Both the position numbers and the translations under genes were made by a program. A stretch of DNA of 10,907 nucleotides from JAMCRM01 sp041685075 (lineage in GTDB: Bacteria > Acidobacteriota > Terriglobia > Bryobacterales > Bryobacteraceae): positions 1 through 10,907 of the forward strand of contig JAWLGN010000190.1 of the NCBI GenBank assembly GCA_041685075.1. Direction: 5' to 3'. Position 1 is the stretch's first letter; each line of letters opens with the position of its first letter. This document shows positions 1-6,973 of this stretch, one piece after another. Under the pieces are notes generated by a model, which did not search any database, was not told the DNA's origin, and saw nothing but the letters and a program-made list of their open reading frames with translations.

Positions 1-28
1 GGAACTAGCGCACCCGCGAGCGCTCTAC

Positions 29-32
29 AGGA
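29..32 (+). promoter_or_regulatory. Shine-Dalgarno of the first gene
   Basis: The bases AGGA lie 7 bases before the ATG at 40, a standard spacing, and support that ATG as the start. The remaining upstream bases in the window (1-28) show no clear promoter; they contain only a short 5-bp inverted repeat (AGCGC at 7-11, GCGCT at 20-24). Confidence 0.6.
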
Positions 33-39
33 AAACCCC

Positions 40-930
40 ATGAGACACACCACGCTACTCCGTCAGTACATCCTCGCTCCCGAGATCCTGGTCATTCCCG
101 GAGTCCCCGACCCCCTCTGCGCGCGCATCGCCCGCCGCGCCGGCTTCAAGGCCGTTTTCGTGAGCGGCTATGCCGCCAGCGCCACGCTGCTCGGAGCTCC
201 CGACATCGGCCTCCTCACCATGACCGAGATGGCCGGCTGGGCCGCTCGCATCGTGGACGCCGCCGAGTTGCCCGTCTTCGCCGACGGCGATAACGGCCAC
301 GGCAATACCTCCAACGTCCGGCGCACCATGCGGCAGTTCGAAAAAGCCGGGGTGGCAGGCATCTTCTTCGAGGACCAGGTCTCCCCCAAGCGCTGCGGCC
401 ACATGGGCGGCAAGCAGGTAGTCCCCGCCGCGGAGATGGTGGGGAAAATCCAAGCCGCGGTGGACGCCCGCGTCGATCCCCACCTCATCGTCATGGCCCG
501 CACCGACGCCCTCGCCATCCACGGCATCGACAAGGCCATCGAACGCATGCACCGCTACCTCGAAGCCGGCGCCGACATGGCCTTCATCGAGGCTCCCGAA
601 TCCGTAGACCAGATGCGCCGCATCCTCTCCGCCGTCTCCGCGCCCCAGATGGCCAACATGGTGCCGGGCGGCCGCACCCCGCTGCTCACCGCTGCCGAAC
701 TCCAGGCCCTCGGCTTCGCCTGCGTGGCGCATCCCACGGCCCTGACCTACATCATGGCCCGCGCCGCCGGCGAACTGCTGGAAGAACTGCACCGCAGCGG
801 TACCACCGCCGCTCTCCAGGACCGCATGCTCTCCTTCACCGAGTTCAACGACCTGGTAGGGCTGCCCGAATACCGCGCCCGCGAAGCGCGCTTCGAGCAG
901 AGCGGCCTCGATGCACTCCAGGCGCTATAA
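40..930 (+). CDS. Isocitrate lyase/PEP mutase superfamily C-C bond lyase
   Basis: A 296-residue protein of the ICL/PEP mutase superfamily, which cleaves or rearranges bonds next to a carboxylate in an (alpha/beta)8 barrel using Mg2+. Visible motifs in order: the VSGYAAS strand-loop near residue 41, the metal-binding DGDNGHGN at 82-89, EDQ at 111-113, the lyase signature KRCGH at 117-121 with the catalytic Cys119, ARTDA at 153-157 and IEAPES at 183-188. KRCGH marks the C-C lyase side of the family (methylisocitrate lyase, 2,3-dimethylmalate lyase, oxaloacetate hydrolase/decarboxylase relatives) rather than true PEP mutases; length fits that group and is far shorter than glyoxylate-cycle isocitrate lyase. 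The segment NMVPGG (206-211) has Pro209 where I expect the family glutamate (NxxE). No prpC- or prpD-like gene is nearby, so a propionate role is unsupported and the substrate is open. The start is supported by AGGA at 29-32. It may share a transcript with the RAM-domain gene 22 bases downstream. Confidence 0.9.
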   Translation: MRHTTLLRQYILAPEILVIPGVPDPLCARIARRAGFKAVFVSGYAASATLLGAPDIGLLTMTEMAGWAARIVDAAELPVFADGDNGHGNTSNVRRTMRQFEKAGVAGIFFEDQVSPKRCGHMGGKQVVPAAEMVGKIQAAVDARVDPHLIVMARTDALAIHGIDKAIERMHRYLEAGADMAFIEAPESVDQMRRILSAVSAPQMANMVPGGRTPLLTAAELQALGFACVAHPTALTYIMARAAGELLEELHRSGTTAALQDRMLSFTEFNDLVGLPEYRAREARFEQSGLDALQAL

Positions 931-931
931 T
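926..931 (+). promoter_or_regulatory. Possible -10 box (TATAAT) ahead of the RAM-domain gene
   Basis: A perfect TATAAT overlaps the TAA stop (928-930) of the upstream lyase gene and lies 21 bases before the ATG at 953, so a transcript from it would have a leader of roughly 15 bases. I see no good TTGACA-like -35 at 16-18 bases upstream and no TGn extension. The match stands out in such GC-rich DNA, but it could be a by-product of the stop codon. Confidence 0.25.
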
Positions 932-952
932 GGCCACAACCGCGGGATACCC

Positions 953-1252
953 ATGATTACGGCTATCGTTCTGATCAACACGGAGCAGGGCCGCACCCCG
1001 GAGGTCGCCCAGGCTCTGCTCGACCTGCCAGGAGTTACGGAGGCGTATTCCGTAGCCGGACCTTATGACCTCGTCGCGATGGTACGGGTGCGCCGGCACG
1101 ACGAACTGGCCGACCTGGTGGCAGGGCGCATCCAAAAGGTCTCGGGCATCGAATCCACCAACACCCTGATCGCGTTCCAGACCTACAGCCAGCGTTCGCT
1201 GGAAGCCATGTGGGATATCGGGAACGAGGAACTAACCAAGCAGGACTCGTAG
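953..1252 (+). CDS. Stand-alone Lrp/AsnC ligand-binding (RAM) domain protein
   Basis: A 99-residue protein matching only the C-terminal effector domain of Lrp/AsnC regulators (RAM domain, beta-alpha-beta-beta-alpha-beta). Its first strand is ITAIVLINT (2-10), then a helix PEVAQALLDLPGV (16-28), then the family hallmark VAGPYDLVAMV (34-44) where a glycine-x-tyrosine-aspartate turn helps line the effector site, a second helix around 50-63, and a final strand TLIAFQTY (71-78). There is no helix-turn-helix, so it cannot bind DNA by itself in the usual way; such small RAM proteins are thought to form oligomers that bind amino acids or related small molecules, or to pair with full-length Lrp-type proteins. 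I chose ATG 953 because the protein then begins exactly at the first strand; an in-frame ATG at 911 would add 14 residues without family character and overlap the lyase gene. Its position right behind the lyase suggests a sensor of that enzyme's substrate or product, which is inference. Confidence 0.85.
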   Translation: MITAIVLINTEQGRTPEVAQALLDLPGVTEAYSVAGPYDLVAMVRVRRHDELADLVAGRIQKVSGIESTNTLIAFQTYSQRSLEAMWDIGNEELTKQDS

Positions 1253-1269
1253 CTTTCGGCAAACGCTAC
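1249..1269. terminator. Convergent-gene hairpin containing both stop codons
   Basis: GTAGCTTT (1249-1256) can pair with AAA-C-GCTAC (1261-1269), giving an 8-bp stem with one bulged C and a CGGC loop. The plus-strand TAG (1250-1252) and the minus-strand TAG (1266-1268 as CTA) both lie in the stem. There is no clear U-tract on either side, so it is at best a weak bidirectional terminator. It is the only candidate structure between the two converging transcripts. Confidence 0.35.
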
Positions 1270-3656
1270 CGCGCGAGCAGCCGCCGCACGGTCTGGCTCG
1301 ACTCCAGCTCCAGCGCCTCCCCGGCCAGCGCTTCGGCGCCGGCGGCGCTCGTGCGCGCGATGGCCTGCTTCAGCTCCGCCACCAGTGGCGGGCTGACGCT
1401 GAACTCCCGCAACCCCATCCCCACCAGCAGCGGCAGCGCTGCGCAATCGCCCGCCAGCTCGCCGCACAGCGTTACCCCGATACCCGCTTCGCGCGCCGCC
1501 CGGACCGCCTGCCGCACCAGCCGCAGCACCGCCGGCTGATAGGGATCGGCAAGCGCCGCCACGCGCGCGTTGGTGCGGTCCGCCGCCATGGCGTACTGCA
1601 CCAGGTCGTTGGTTCCTATGCTGAAAAAATCCGCGTGACAGGCCAACTGGTCCGCCGCAACGGCCGCCGAGGGCACCTCGATCATGGCCCCCACCTTCAT
1701 CCCCGCCTGGAACGGCACACCCTCGCGCACCAACTCGGCTTCCGCCGCCGCCACTTCCGCCCGCGCCGCCTTCATCTCCTCCACCGAGGAGATCATCGGG
1801 AACAGGATCTCCACCGCGTGCCCTGCACCTGCCCGCAGGATGGCCCGCAGTTGCGTGCGCAGCAGATCGCGCCGGCCCAGCAGCAGCCGAATCCCCCGCC
1901 ATCCCAGGAACGGGTTGGCCTCCGCGCCGGACTCGATATACGGCAGGCTCTTGTCGCCGCCCACATCCAGCGTGCGCACCACCAGCGGCCGCGCTCCCAT
2001 CACCTCCGCGATGGCGCTGTAGGCGGCCAGTTGCTCCTCTTCGGGCGGCGCGGTGGCGCGGCCCAGAAACAGGAACTCGGTGCGCAGCACCCCGATGCCC
2101 TCCGCCCCCGCTTCCAGCGCCTCTGCCGCCTCCGCCACCCCGCTGATATTGGCCAGCACCCGGATGTTCACGCCATCCCGCGTACGCGCCGGCCTGTGCC
2201 GCACCGCCAGCGCCGCCCGCCGCGCCTCCAGCCACGCCGCGCGCCGGCGTTCGATCTCCCGCCGCTCCTCCCTATCCGGCGCAATCCAGGTGACGCCGCG
2301 CCCGCCGTCCAGCGCCACCAGGGTTCCCTCCGGCACCGCGGCCAGCGCCCCTCCCAGCCCCACCACGGCCGGAATCCCCATGGCCCGCGCCAGGATCACG
2401 CTATGGGCGCCGGCGCTGCTCCCTTCCAGGCACAGCCCCAGCACCATCTCCGGGTCGAGCGAACGCACCTCCGACGGCGTCAGGTCGCGCGCCGCCACTA
2501 TCGACGGCTCCCGCAGCGCCGCCCTGCCGCCCTGCCCGCCTGCCAGCCTGCGCAGCACGCGTTCCGCCACATCCGCCACATCCGCCGCGCGCGCCGCCAG
2601 GTAGTCGTCCTCAAGCGCCGCCAGCCGCGCGGCGAACTCCCCGCACGCCTCGCGCCACGCGAACTCCGCATTAGCCCGCCGCTCCCGGATCGTCCGCAGC
2701 GCCGCGTCCGCCAGTTCCTTGTCTTCCAGAAACAGCTCCTGGGCGTCGAAGATGCCGGCCTCCTCGTGTCCTGCGTGCGCCTCGGCCCAGGTGAACAGCG
2801 CGCGCGTCTCCTCCCGCGCCTCCCGGATGGCCGCTTCCAGCCGGCGTGCCTCGGCCTCCGGATCGTCCACCGTCCTTTCCACTACCTCGACCGCCGCCGG
2901 CCTGTAGCGCGCCAGCGGGCCCATCGCAACCCCCGGAGAAGCCGCCAATCCCGCTGCCGCACCGCGCTCCGGTGCCGGCGCGGCGTCCCGCTCCCCACAG
3001 CCCGAAGCCAGGAACTCCCGCACCGCCTCCACCGCGGCACGCGCCTCGGCGCCTTCCGCGTGCACCCGCATTTCATCTCCCTGCCGTGCCCCCAGCGCCA
3101 GCACCCCGTGGATGGCCGCGGCATCCGCCGCACCACCGCCGCGCGTGAGGTTCTCCACCGTAACCCTTGCCTGGAAGCGCCGCACCAGCCGCACCAGTTG
3201 CGCCGCCGGGCGCGCATGCAGCCCCAGCCGGTTCGGCAGCCTCACCACCGCCTCGTGCGCCTCGCCGCCGCCGGCCTGCTCCGGACGCCTCCCCGCCAGG
3301 ATCTCCTCCACCCCGGCGCCGGCGCCCGCCTGGCTCGCCGCCGCCACCGCGAGTTCCACCACCGGGCCCTCGCACAGGTGCACCCGCGCCCGCCGCTCGT
3401 CTTCGAGCATCCCGAACGCCGTCTCCGCGCTCAGCACGGCGCTCCCCAGGTCCATGAAGACCAGCACGCCGTCCTCGCTCCACACGGATTCAATCGCCCG
3501 CAGCACCCGGAAGGCATCGGTCCCGATGGGCTGCTCGGGGTCGTCCGTGCCGCCCGCCGCCGCCAGCCGAACGGCCCCTTGCCCCACCTGCCCGGCGAGT
3601 TCGCACACGCCCTCGGCCAGTTGCGCGCTGTGCGACACCACCACCAGCCCGATCAT
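1266..3656 (-). CDS. dhaM: DHA kinase phosphoryl donor DhaM with full-length enzyme I (EIIA-HPr-EI fusion)
   Basis: A 796-residue cytoplasmic multi-domain phosphocarrier that passes phosphate from PEP to the ADP held by DhaL. Domain 1 (about 1-125) is a mannose-type EIIA with active His9 in VVVSHS and the MDLGSA loop at 68-73. Domain 2 (about 134-220) is HPr with active His147 in LGLHARP; the position of the regulatory Ser46 of Gram-positive HPr is Ala181. Domain 3 (about 235-796) is enzyme I: phosphohistidine His418 in AGAHSVILAR, Arg525 in VLRTEF, RTLDVGGDK at 561-569, metal ligands Glu660 (MIEVPS) and Asp684 (GTNDLVQY), and Cys731 in LCGELAGD. His418 and Cys731 are spaced exactly as His189 and Cys502 of E. 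coli enzyme I. E. coli DhaM is only about 470 residues with a truncated EI, so this protein carries the complete PEP-binding half. The ATG at 3656 overlaps the dhaL stop (ATGA), indicating translational coupling. It is the last gene of the dhaKLM unit. A general PTS enzyme I role is possible, but the EIIA domain and context favour DhaM. Confidence 0.93.
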   Translation of the reverse strand: MIGLVVVSHSAQLAEGVCELAGQVGQGAVRLAAAGGTDDPEQPIGTDAFRVLRAIESVWSEDGVLVFMDLGSAVLSAETAFGMLEDERRARVHLCEGPVVELAVAAASQAGAGAGVEEILAGRRPEQAGGGEAHEAVVRLPNRLGLHARPAAQLVRLVRRFQARVTVENLTRGGGAADAAAIHGVLALGARQGDEMRVHAEGAEARAAVEAVREFLASGCGERDAAPAPERGAAAGLAASPGVAMGPLARYRPAAVEVVERTVDDPEAEARRLEAAIREAREETRALFTWAEAHAGHEEAGIFDAQELFLEDKELADAALRTIRERRANAEFAWREACGEFAARLAALEDDYLAARAADVADVAERVLRRLAGGQGGRAALREPSIVAARDLTPSEVRSLDPEMVLGLCLEGSSAGAHSVILARAMGIPAVVGLGGALAAVPEGTLVALDGGRGVTWIAPDREERREIERRRAAWLEARRAALAVRHRPARTRDGVNIRVLANISGVAEAAEALEAGAEGIGVLRTEFLFLGRATAPPEEEQLAAYSAIAEVMGARPLVVRTLDVGGDKSLPYIESGAEANPFLGWRGIRLLLGRRDLLRTQLRAILRAGAGHAVEILFPMISSVEEMKAARAEVAAAEAELVREGVPFQAGMKVGAMIEVPSAAVAADQLACHADFFSIGTNDLVQYAMAADRTNARVAALADPYQPAVLRLVRQAVRAAREAGIGVTLCGELAGDCAALPLLVGMGLREFSVSPPLVAELKQAIARTSAAGAEALAGEALELESSQTVRRLLAR

Positions 3657-4285
3657 TTTCCGAAGGTCTCTGCCGCCGCCCGCAGCAGCAGCCAGGCGGA
3701 GGTCGCGCCCGGGTCCTGGTGCCCCACGCTGCGCGGCCCCAGGTAGCTCGCCCGCCCCTTGCGTGCCTGCATGGGCGTGGTAGCCAGCATGCCGCGCTCG
3801 GCCGCCGCCGTAGCGTCCGCCAGGATGACGTTCAACTCCGTCCCGTTCTCCAGGCCCTTGCGCATTGCTCCCAGGGCGGGCAGCAGCGCGTCCAGCATGG
3901 TCTTATCGCCTTCCGCGGCCTTCCCCAGTTGCTGGATACCCTTGATCCCCGCCTGAAACATCGCCACCACACCGGCCGCGTCCAGCGTCTCCTTTCCCGC
4001 ACAGGCCGTGCTGGCCTTCAGGAACAGGGTGCCGTAAAGCGGGCCCGAAGCGCCGCCCACCTTTCGAATCAGACTCGCGGCCGCCACCTGCAGCACCCCC
4101 CGCAGGTCCCCGGGCGCGTTTTGCGCCGCCTCGGCCCGCGCCGCCGCGAACCCGCGCGCCATGTTGGCCCCATGATCGGCATCCCCGATGGCCGCGTCCA
4201 AATCCGTCAACCACGACCGGTTCTCGGCGTAGGTCCGCTCCAGCGCCTCCAGCCATGCCAGCAGGTGATCCCTGGTCACCGCCAT
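3653..4285 (-). CDS. dhaL: Dihydroxyacetone kinase ADP-binding subunit DhaL
   Basis: A 210-residue all-helical subunit that holds an adenine nucleotide and transfers its phosphate to dihydroxyacetone on DhaK; in PTS-type systems the ADP stays bound and is recharged by DhaM. The nucleotide/Mg signature LDAAIGDADHGANM (29-42) has Asp30, Asp35 and Asp37, the same numbering as the three Mg-binding aspartates of E. coli DhaL. GGASGPLYGTLF (77-88) and the C-terminal RKGRASYLGPRSVGHQDPGA segment (175-194) are also standard for the family. The length matches a free-standing DhaL rather than an ATP-dependent fused kinase. The frame stays open far upstream (to about 5074), but that part is the shadow of dhaK; ATG 4285 begins the recognisable protein, lies 5 bases after the dhaK stop, and has GGGGAG (4301-4296) 10 bases upstream and GAGG (4292-4289) nearer. 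Its stop overlaps the dhaM start. Confidence 0.95.
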   Translation of the reverse strand: MAVTRDHLLAWLEALERTYAENRSWLTDLDAAIGDADHGANMARGFAAARAEAAQNAPGDLRGVLQVAAASLIRKVGGASGPLYGTLFLKASTACAGKETLDAAGVVAMFQAGIKGIQQLGKAAEGDKTMLDALLPALGAMRKGLENGTELNVILADATAAAERGMLATTPMQARKGRASYLGPRSVGHQDPGATSAWLLLRAAAETFGK

Positions 4286-4290
4286 CGGCC

Positions 4291-5292
4291 TCACGCTCCC
4301 CACCGGAAACCTGGGGTCAGCACCGGGTCGTCCCATAGCGAGATCATCTCGTCGTCGGCCCGCAACAGCGTGATGGAACAGCCGGCCATATCGAGGCTGG
4401 TCATGTAATTCCCCACCAGCCGCCGCGCCGCTGCGATGCCCTTCGACCCGAGCACCCGCTCCAACTCCCCGTAGACCAGGTAGAGTTCCATCAGGGGCGT
4501 CGCGCCCATGCCGTTGACCATCGCGATCACGCGGTCGCCGCTCTCGAACGGCAGGTCCGCCACGATCGCCACCGTCATGGTCTCGACGATCTCGCGCGCG
4601 GGAGCCAGCGGCATCCGCCGCCGGCCCGGCTCGCCGTGGATTCCGATCCCCATCTCCATTTCGCCGCCGCCCAGTTCGAAGGTAGGCTTGCCCGCCGCCG
4701 GCACCGTGCACGACGTCAGCGCCACCCCCATCGACCGCCCGCCGTCGTTGACCTTGCGGCACAAGGCTTCCACCCTCGCCAGGTCCCAGCCGCGCTCCGC
4801 CGCCGCTCCGCAGATCTTCTCCGCCAGCACCGTCACGCCCACGCCGCGCCGCCCGGCCGTGTAGAGGCTGTCCTCCACCGCTACATCGTCGTTGATCACC
4901 ACGGAGCGCACTTCCACTCCCTGGGCCGCGCACAGTTCCGCGGCCATCTGGAAGTTCATGATGTCGCCCGTGTAGTTCTTGACGATGTGGAGCACGCCTG
5001 CGCCGCCATCCACCGCGCGCGTGGCCGCTTCGATCTGGTCCGGCGTCGGCGAGGTGAAGACCTCCCCGGGACACGCCGCGTCCAGCATCCCGCGTCCCAC
5101 GTACCCGCCGTGCATCGGCTCGTGCCCGCTGCCGCCGCCCGACACGATCCCCACTTTTCCCTTCACAGGCGCGCCGGCCCGCACCACGTAGAGCGGCTCC
5201 ATAACCACCTTCACCAGGTCCGCGTGCGCCAGCGCCAGCCCCGCCAGCGATTCCCGCACCACCGTCTCCGGGCAGTTGATCAGCTTCTTCAT
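4291..5292 (-). CDS. dhaK: Dihydroxyacetone kinase substrate-binding subunit DhaK
   Basis: A 333-residue subunit that binds dihydroxyacetone covalently as a hemiaminal on a histidine and presents it for phosphorylation to DHA phosphate, which enters glycolysis. Visible active-site parts: SGGGSGHEP (51-59) with His57, KNYTGD (105-110) with Asp110, and GIHGEPG (217-223) with the covalent His219. These correspond, shifted by one, to His56, Asp109 and His218 of E. coli DhaK, so the enzyme looks fully competent. The VNGMGATPLMELY segment (259-271) and the WDDPVLTPG C-terminus (320-328) are also typical. There is no fused DhaL domain, consistent with the separate dhaL 5 bases downstream. The ATG at 5292 has only a poor Shine-Dalgarno (AGG close upstream) and follows the pectate lyase stop by 31 bases, so read-through from that gene is plausible. 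No dhaR-, dhaS- or dhaQ-like regulator is seen, nor a glycerol dehydrogenase that would make DHA. Confidence 0.96.
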   Translation of the reverse strand: MKKLINCPETVVRESLAGLALAHADLVKVVMEPLYVVRAGAPVKGKVGIVSGGGSGHEPMHGGYVGRGMLDAACPGEVFTSPTPDQIEAATRAVDGGAGVLHIVKNYTGDIMNFQMAAELCAAQGVEVRSVVINDDVAVEDSLYTAGRRGVGVTVLAEKICGAAAERGWDLARVEALCRKVNDGGRSMGVALTSCTVPAAGKPTFELGGGEMEMGIGIHGEPGRRRMPLAPAREIVETMTVAIVADLPFESGDRVIAMVNGMGATPLMELYLVYGELERVLGSKGIAAARRLVGNYMTSLDMAGCSITLLRADDEMISLWDDPVLTPGFRWGA

Positions 5293-5314
5293 ATGCCTAT
5301 CCCAGCAGCATAAC

Positions 5315-5324
5315 AGCGTACGCT
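5315..5324. repeat. 10-bp perfect palindrome between pectate lyase and dhaK
   Basis: AGCGTACGCT reads the same on both strands and sits in the 31-base gap between the pectate lyase stop (5324-5326) and the dhaK start. It is too short and loop-less to be a convincing terminator; it could be a small operator half-site pair or chance. Confidence 0.25.
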
Positions 5325-6973
5325 CAGCGCGCCGCCACCCAGGCCGCCAGCCGCTCCAGATTCCTGGCGAAGGCCACGGAACGAATAACCCGCTCCCGCG
5401 GCGGCAGCGCCCCCTGAAACAACTCGAGGCGGCTGTTCTCCCGAACCGGAATCGCCCGGCCGTTGATCGTCAGCACCATGTCCCGCGCCGCGAAGACCGA
5501 GAGGATCCCATCGGGCCTGCCGATCACCGCCTGCTCGGTCCAGGCGCCGCGTTCGTCCAAGGCATCGAGCAGCGCCCGCACCTCCGCCGCGCCGGGCCGC
5601 GCCTCGAGCGGCGGCCGCTGGCCCGTCCACGGCGACAGCCCATGCAGCCGCTCTGGCCTCGGCTCGTTCTCTCGCCGCAGCCGCTCGTACTCCTTCCGGA
5701 TCGAGCGCAGCGGCCGGCCGCTCACCAGCACGCTGTAGTGCGTGATCACGGACGCGTCCGAGTAGCTCAGCTCATAGCCGTCAATGCGCGCCGATCCCAG
5801 CCCGCGCGCATCAATGCGCGTCCCCTTGGTAAAGTACAGCGGCCGGTTCGTGTGCAGTTCGTAGAACCGCGCCAGCACCGGCTCGTCCGGCGCGAACCGC
5901 GCCCGCGCCTCCGACGGCTTCTCCACCGGCGGCAGCACCGACCGCTCCAGGTACTCCAGCGCGCGAGGAACCGCGTCCAGGTACTTCCGTTTGCCGGTCT
6001 CGCGATAGAGCACCAGCAAGGTCCGCAAAATACCCTGCGACTCCCCGCCGGTCACCGCCGGAGGCTCAAACACCCGCGCCCACGCCGGATGCATCCCGGC
6101 ATCGTACTGCTGCGCCCACGCCGGCTGCGGCTCCGGCATCTGCGCCAGCAGGATGAAATCCCCGCCCTTCTCCGCCGATGCCCTGTAGCGCGCATCGCCG
6201 TAGATCCGCGCCGCCTCCAGCATGACGTCGATCATGTCCTGGATCGAGCCGTCGTTGAAGGTGTAGTGCTCATGGTAGGGCCGGTTGGGCCACTTGCGCT
6301 CCCAACTCTCCGGATAGGACGCCCGCCGCACGGGAAAACGCGCCGCTTCCGGCGGCCGCGTGAAGCGCTGCGGCCAAGCGCCGTTGGGATACTGGGCCCG
6401 CATCAGGCCTTCGAGCGCAAACCGCGCCGCCTCGTGAATCGCGCGGTCCTGGAAGCCCAACTCCCGGTCCACCCGTATCAGCACGCGCAGCGCCGCCTGC
6501 GTCACGTTATCGTCGAGCGTGGTGGGCGGGCGATCCGGCACGCCCGCTTGCCCGCAGTCGTACTCCTTGCGATACGGATACTGCTTCCGCTTCGCCGGAT
6601 CGAACTCGATGTCGTAGGTCCAGCCTCCGCTGCAGAGCTGGCCCCGCACCAGCGCGTGCGCGCCCTTCCGCGCCGCCTCCAGGTAGAAGCGGTCGCCCGT
6701 GGCCTCGTACGCCTCCAGATATGCCATCAGCACCGAAGGCGTACCGCTGCCCTGCAACTCCGGCCGCGTAGGGCTTTCGGAATGCTCCGAGCGCCCGTAG
6801 CTCAAATCGTCCGAGTAGACGAAGTGATACGCGCCTTCCCTGGAGACCGTGCCGGCGTAGAACGCGGCCGCCTTCCGCATAGCAGCCAGCACTTCTTCCC
6901 GCGAGGGCGCCCTCTCTTCGGCGGCGCCCGCGCACAGCGCCGCCGCCGCCATCCACCATGCCAGCCGTCTCAT
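5324..6973 (-). CDS. Secreted pectate lyase, PL10-like (PelA family)
   Basis: A 549-residue exported protein related to family 10 polysaccharide lyases, which cleave polygalacturonate by beta-elimination with Ca2+ in an (alpha/alpha)3-type fold. Residues 1-18 look like a Sec signal peptide (MRR, then LAWWMAAAALCAGA); the Cys is not in a proper lipobox. PL10-type blocks follow: GGWTYDIEF (116-124), TTLDDNVTQAALRVL (151-165, matching the family TIDNxAT block), NGAWPQRF (197-204), YTFNDGSIQDMIDVM (237-251), AQMPEPQPAWAQQYD (277-291), HPAWARVFEPPA (295-306), TGGES (308-312) and ARFYELHTNRPLY (368-380). Roughly the last 110 residues (440-549) go beyond the catalytic region and I do not recognise them. 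I chose ATG 6973 because it starts the signal peptide and overlaps the nucleoside hydrolase stop (ATGA at 6970-6973); the frame is open to 7255, but that is shadow coding. Family assignment is fairly firm; true pectate specificity is less sure, since many environmental relatives are uncharacterised. Confidence 0.85.
   Translation of the reverse strand: MRRLAWWMAAAALCAGAAEERAPSREEVLAAMRKAAAFYAGTVSREGAYHFVYSDDLSYGRSEHSESPTRPELQGSGTPSVLMAYLEAYEATGDRFYLEAARKGAHALVRGQLCSGGWTYDIEFDPAKRKQYPYRKEYDCGQAGVPDRPPTTLDDNVTQAALRVLIRVDRELGFQDRAIHEAARFALEGLMRAQYPNGAWPQRFTRPPEAARFPVRRASYPESWERKWPNRPYHEHYTFNDGSIQDMIDVMLEAARIYGDARYRASAEKGGDFILLAQMPEPQPAWAQQYDAGMHPAWARVFEPPAVTGGESQGILRTLLVLYRETGKRKYLDAVPRALEYLERSVLPPVEKPSEARARFAPDEPVLARFYELHTNRPLYFTKGTRIDARGLGSARIDGYELSYSDASVITHYSVLVSGRPLRSIRKEYERLRRENEPRPERLHGLSPWTGQRPPLEARPGAAEVRALLDALDERGAWTEQAVIGRPDGILSVFAARDMVLTINGRAIPVRENSRLELFQGALPPRERVIRSVAFARNLERLAAWVAAR

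Noticed and set aside
7..24. Inverted repeat AGCGC/GCGCT as a terminator of an upstream gene
   Set aside because: The stem is only 5 bp with an 8-base loop and no U-tract, which is expected by chance in DNA this rich in GC.
55..792. 245-residue minus-strand open frame opposite the lyase gene
   Set aside because: It is Gly/Ala/Val/Glu/His-rich antisense of a well-conserved enzyme, with no motif of its own.
911..1252. Starting the RAM-domain protein at ATG 911
   Set aside because: It would overlap the lyase gene and add 14 residues outside the domain. ATG 953 begins right at the first beta strand.
1635..3746. 703-residue plus-strand open frame opposite dhaM
   Set aside because: Its product is Arg/Pro/His/Gln-rich low-complexity sequence with no domain, and the opposite strand encodes an unmistakable EIIA-HPr-EI protein. 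It is a GC-driven shadow.
3653..5074. Reading dhaL as a 473-residue protein with a long N-terminal extension
   Set aside because: The extra 263 residues are the out-of-frame shadow of dhaK. The recognisable DhaL begins at ATG 4285 with Shine-Dalgarno-like bases and family numbering of its aspartates.
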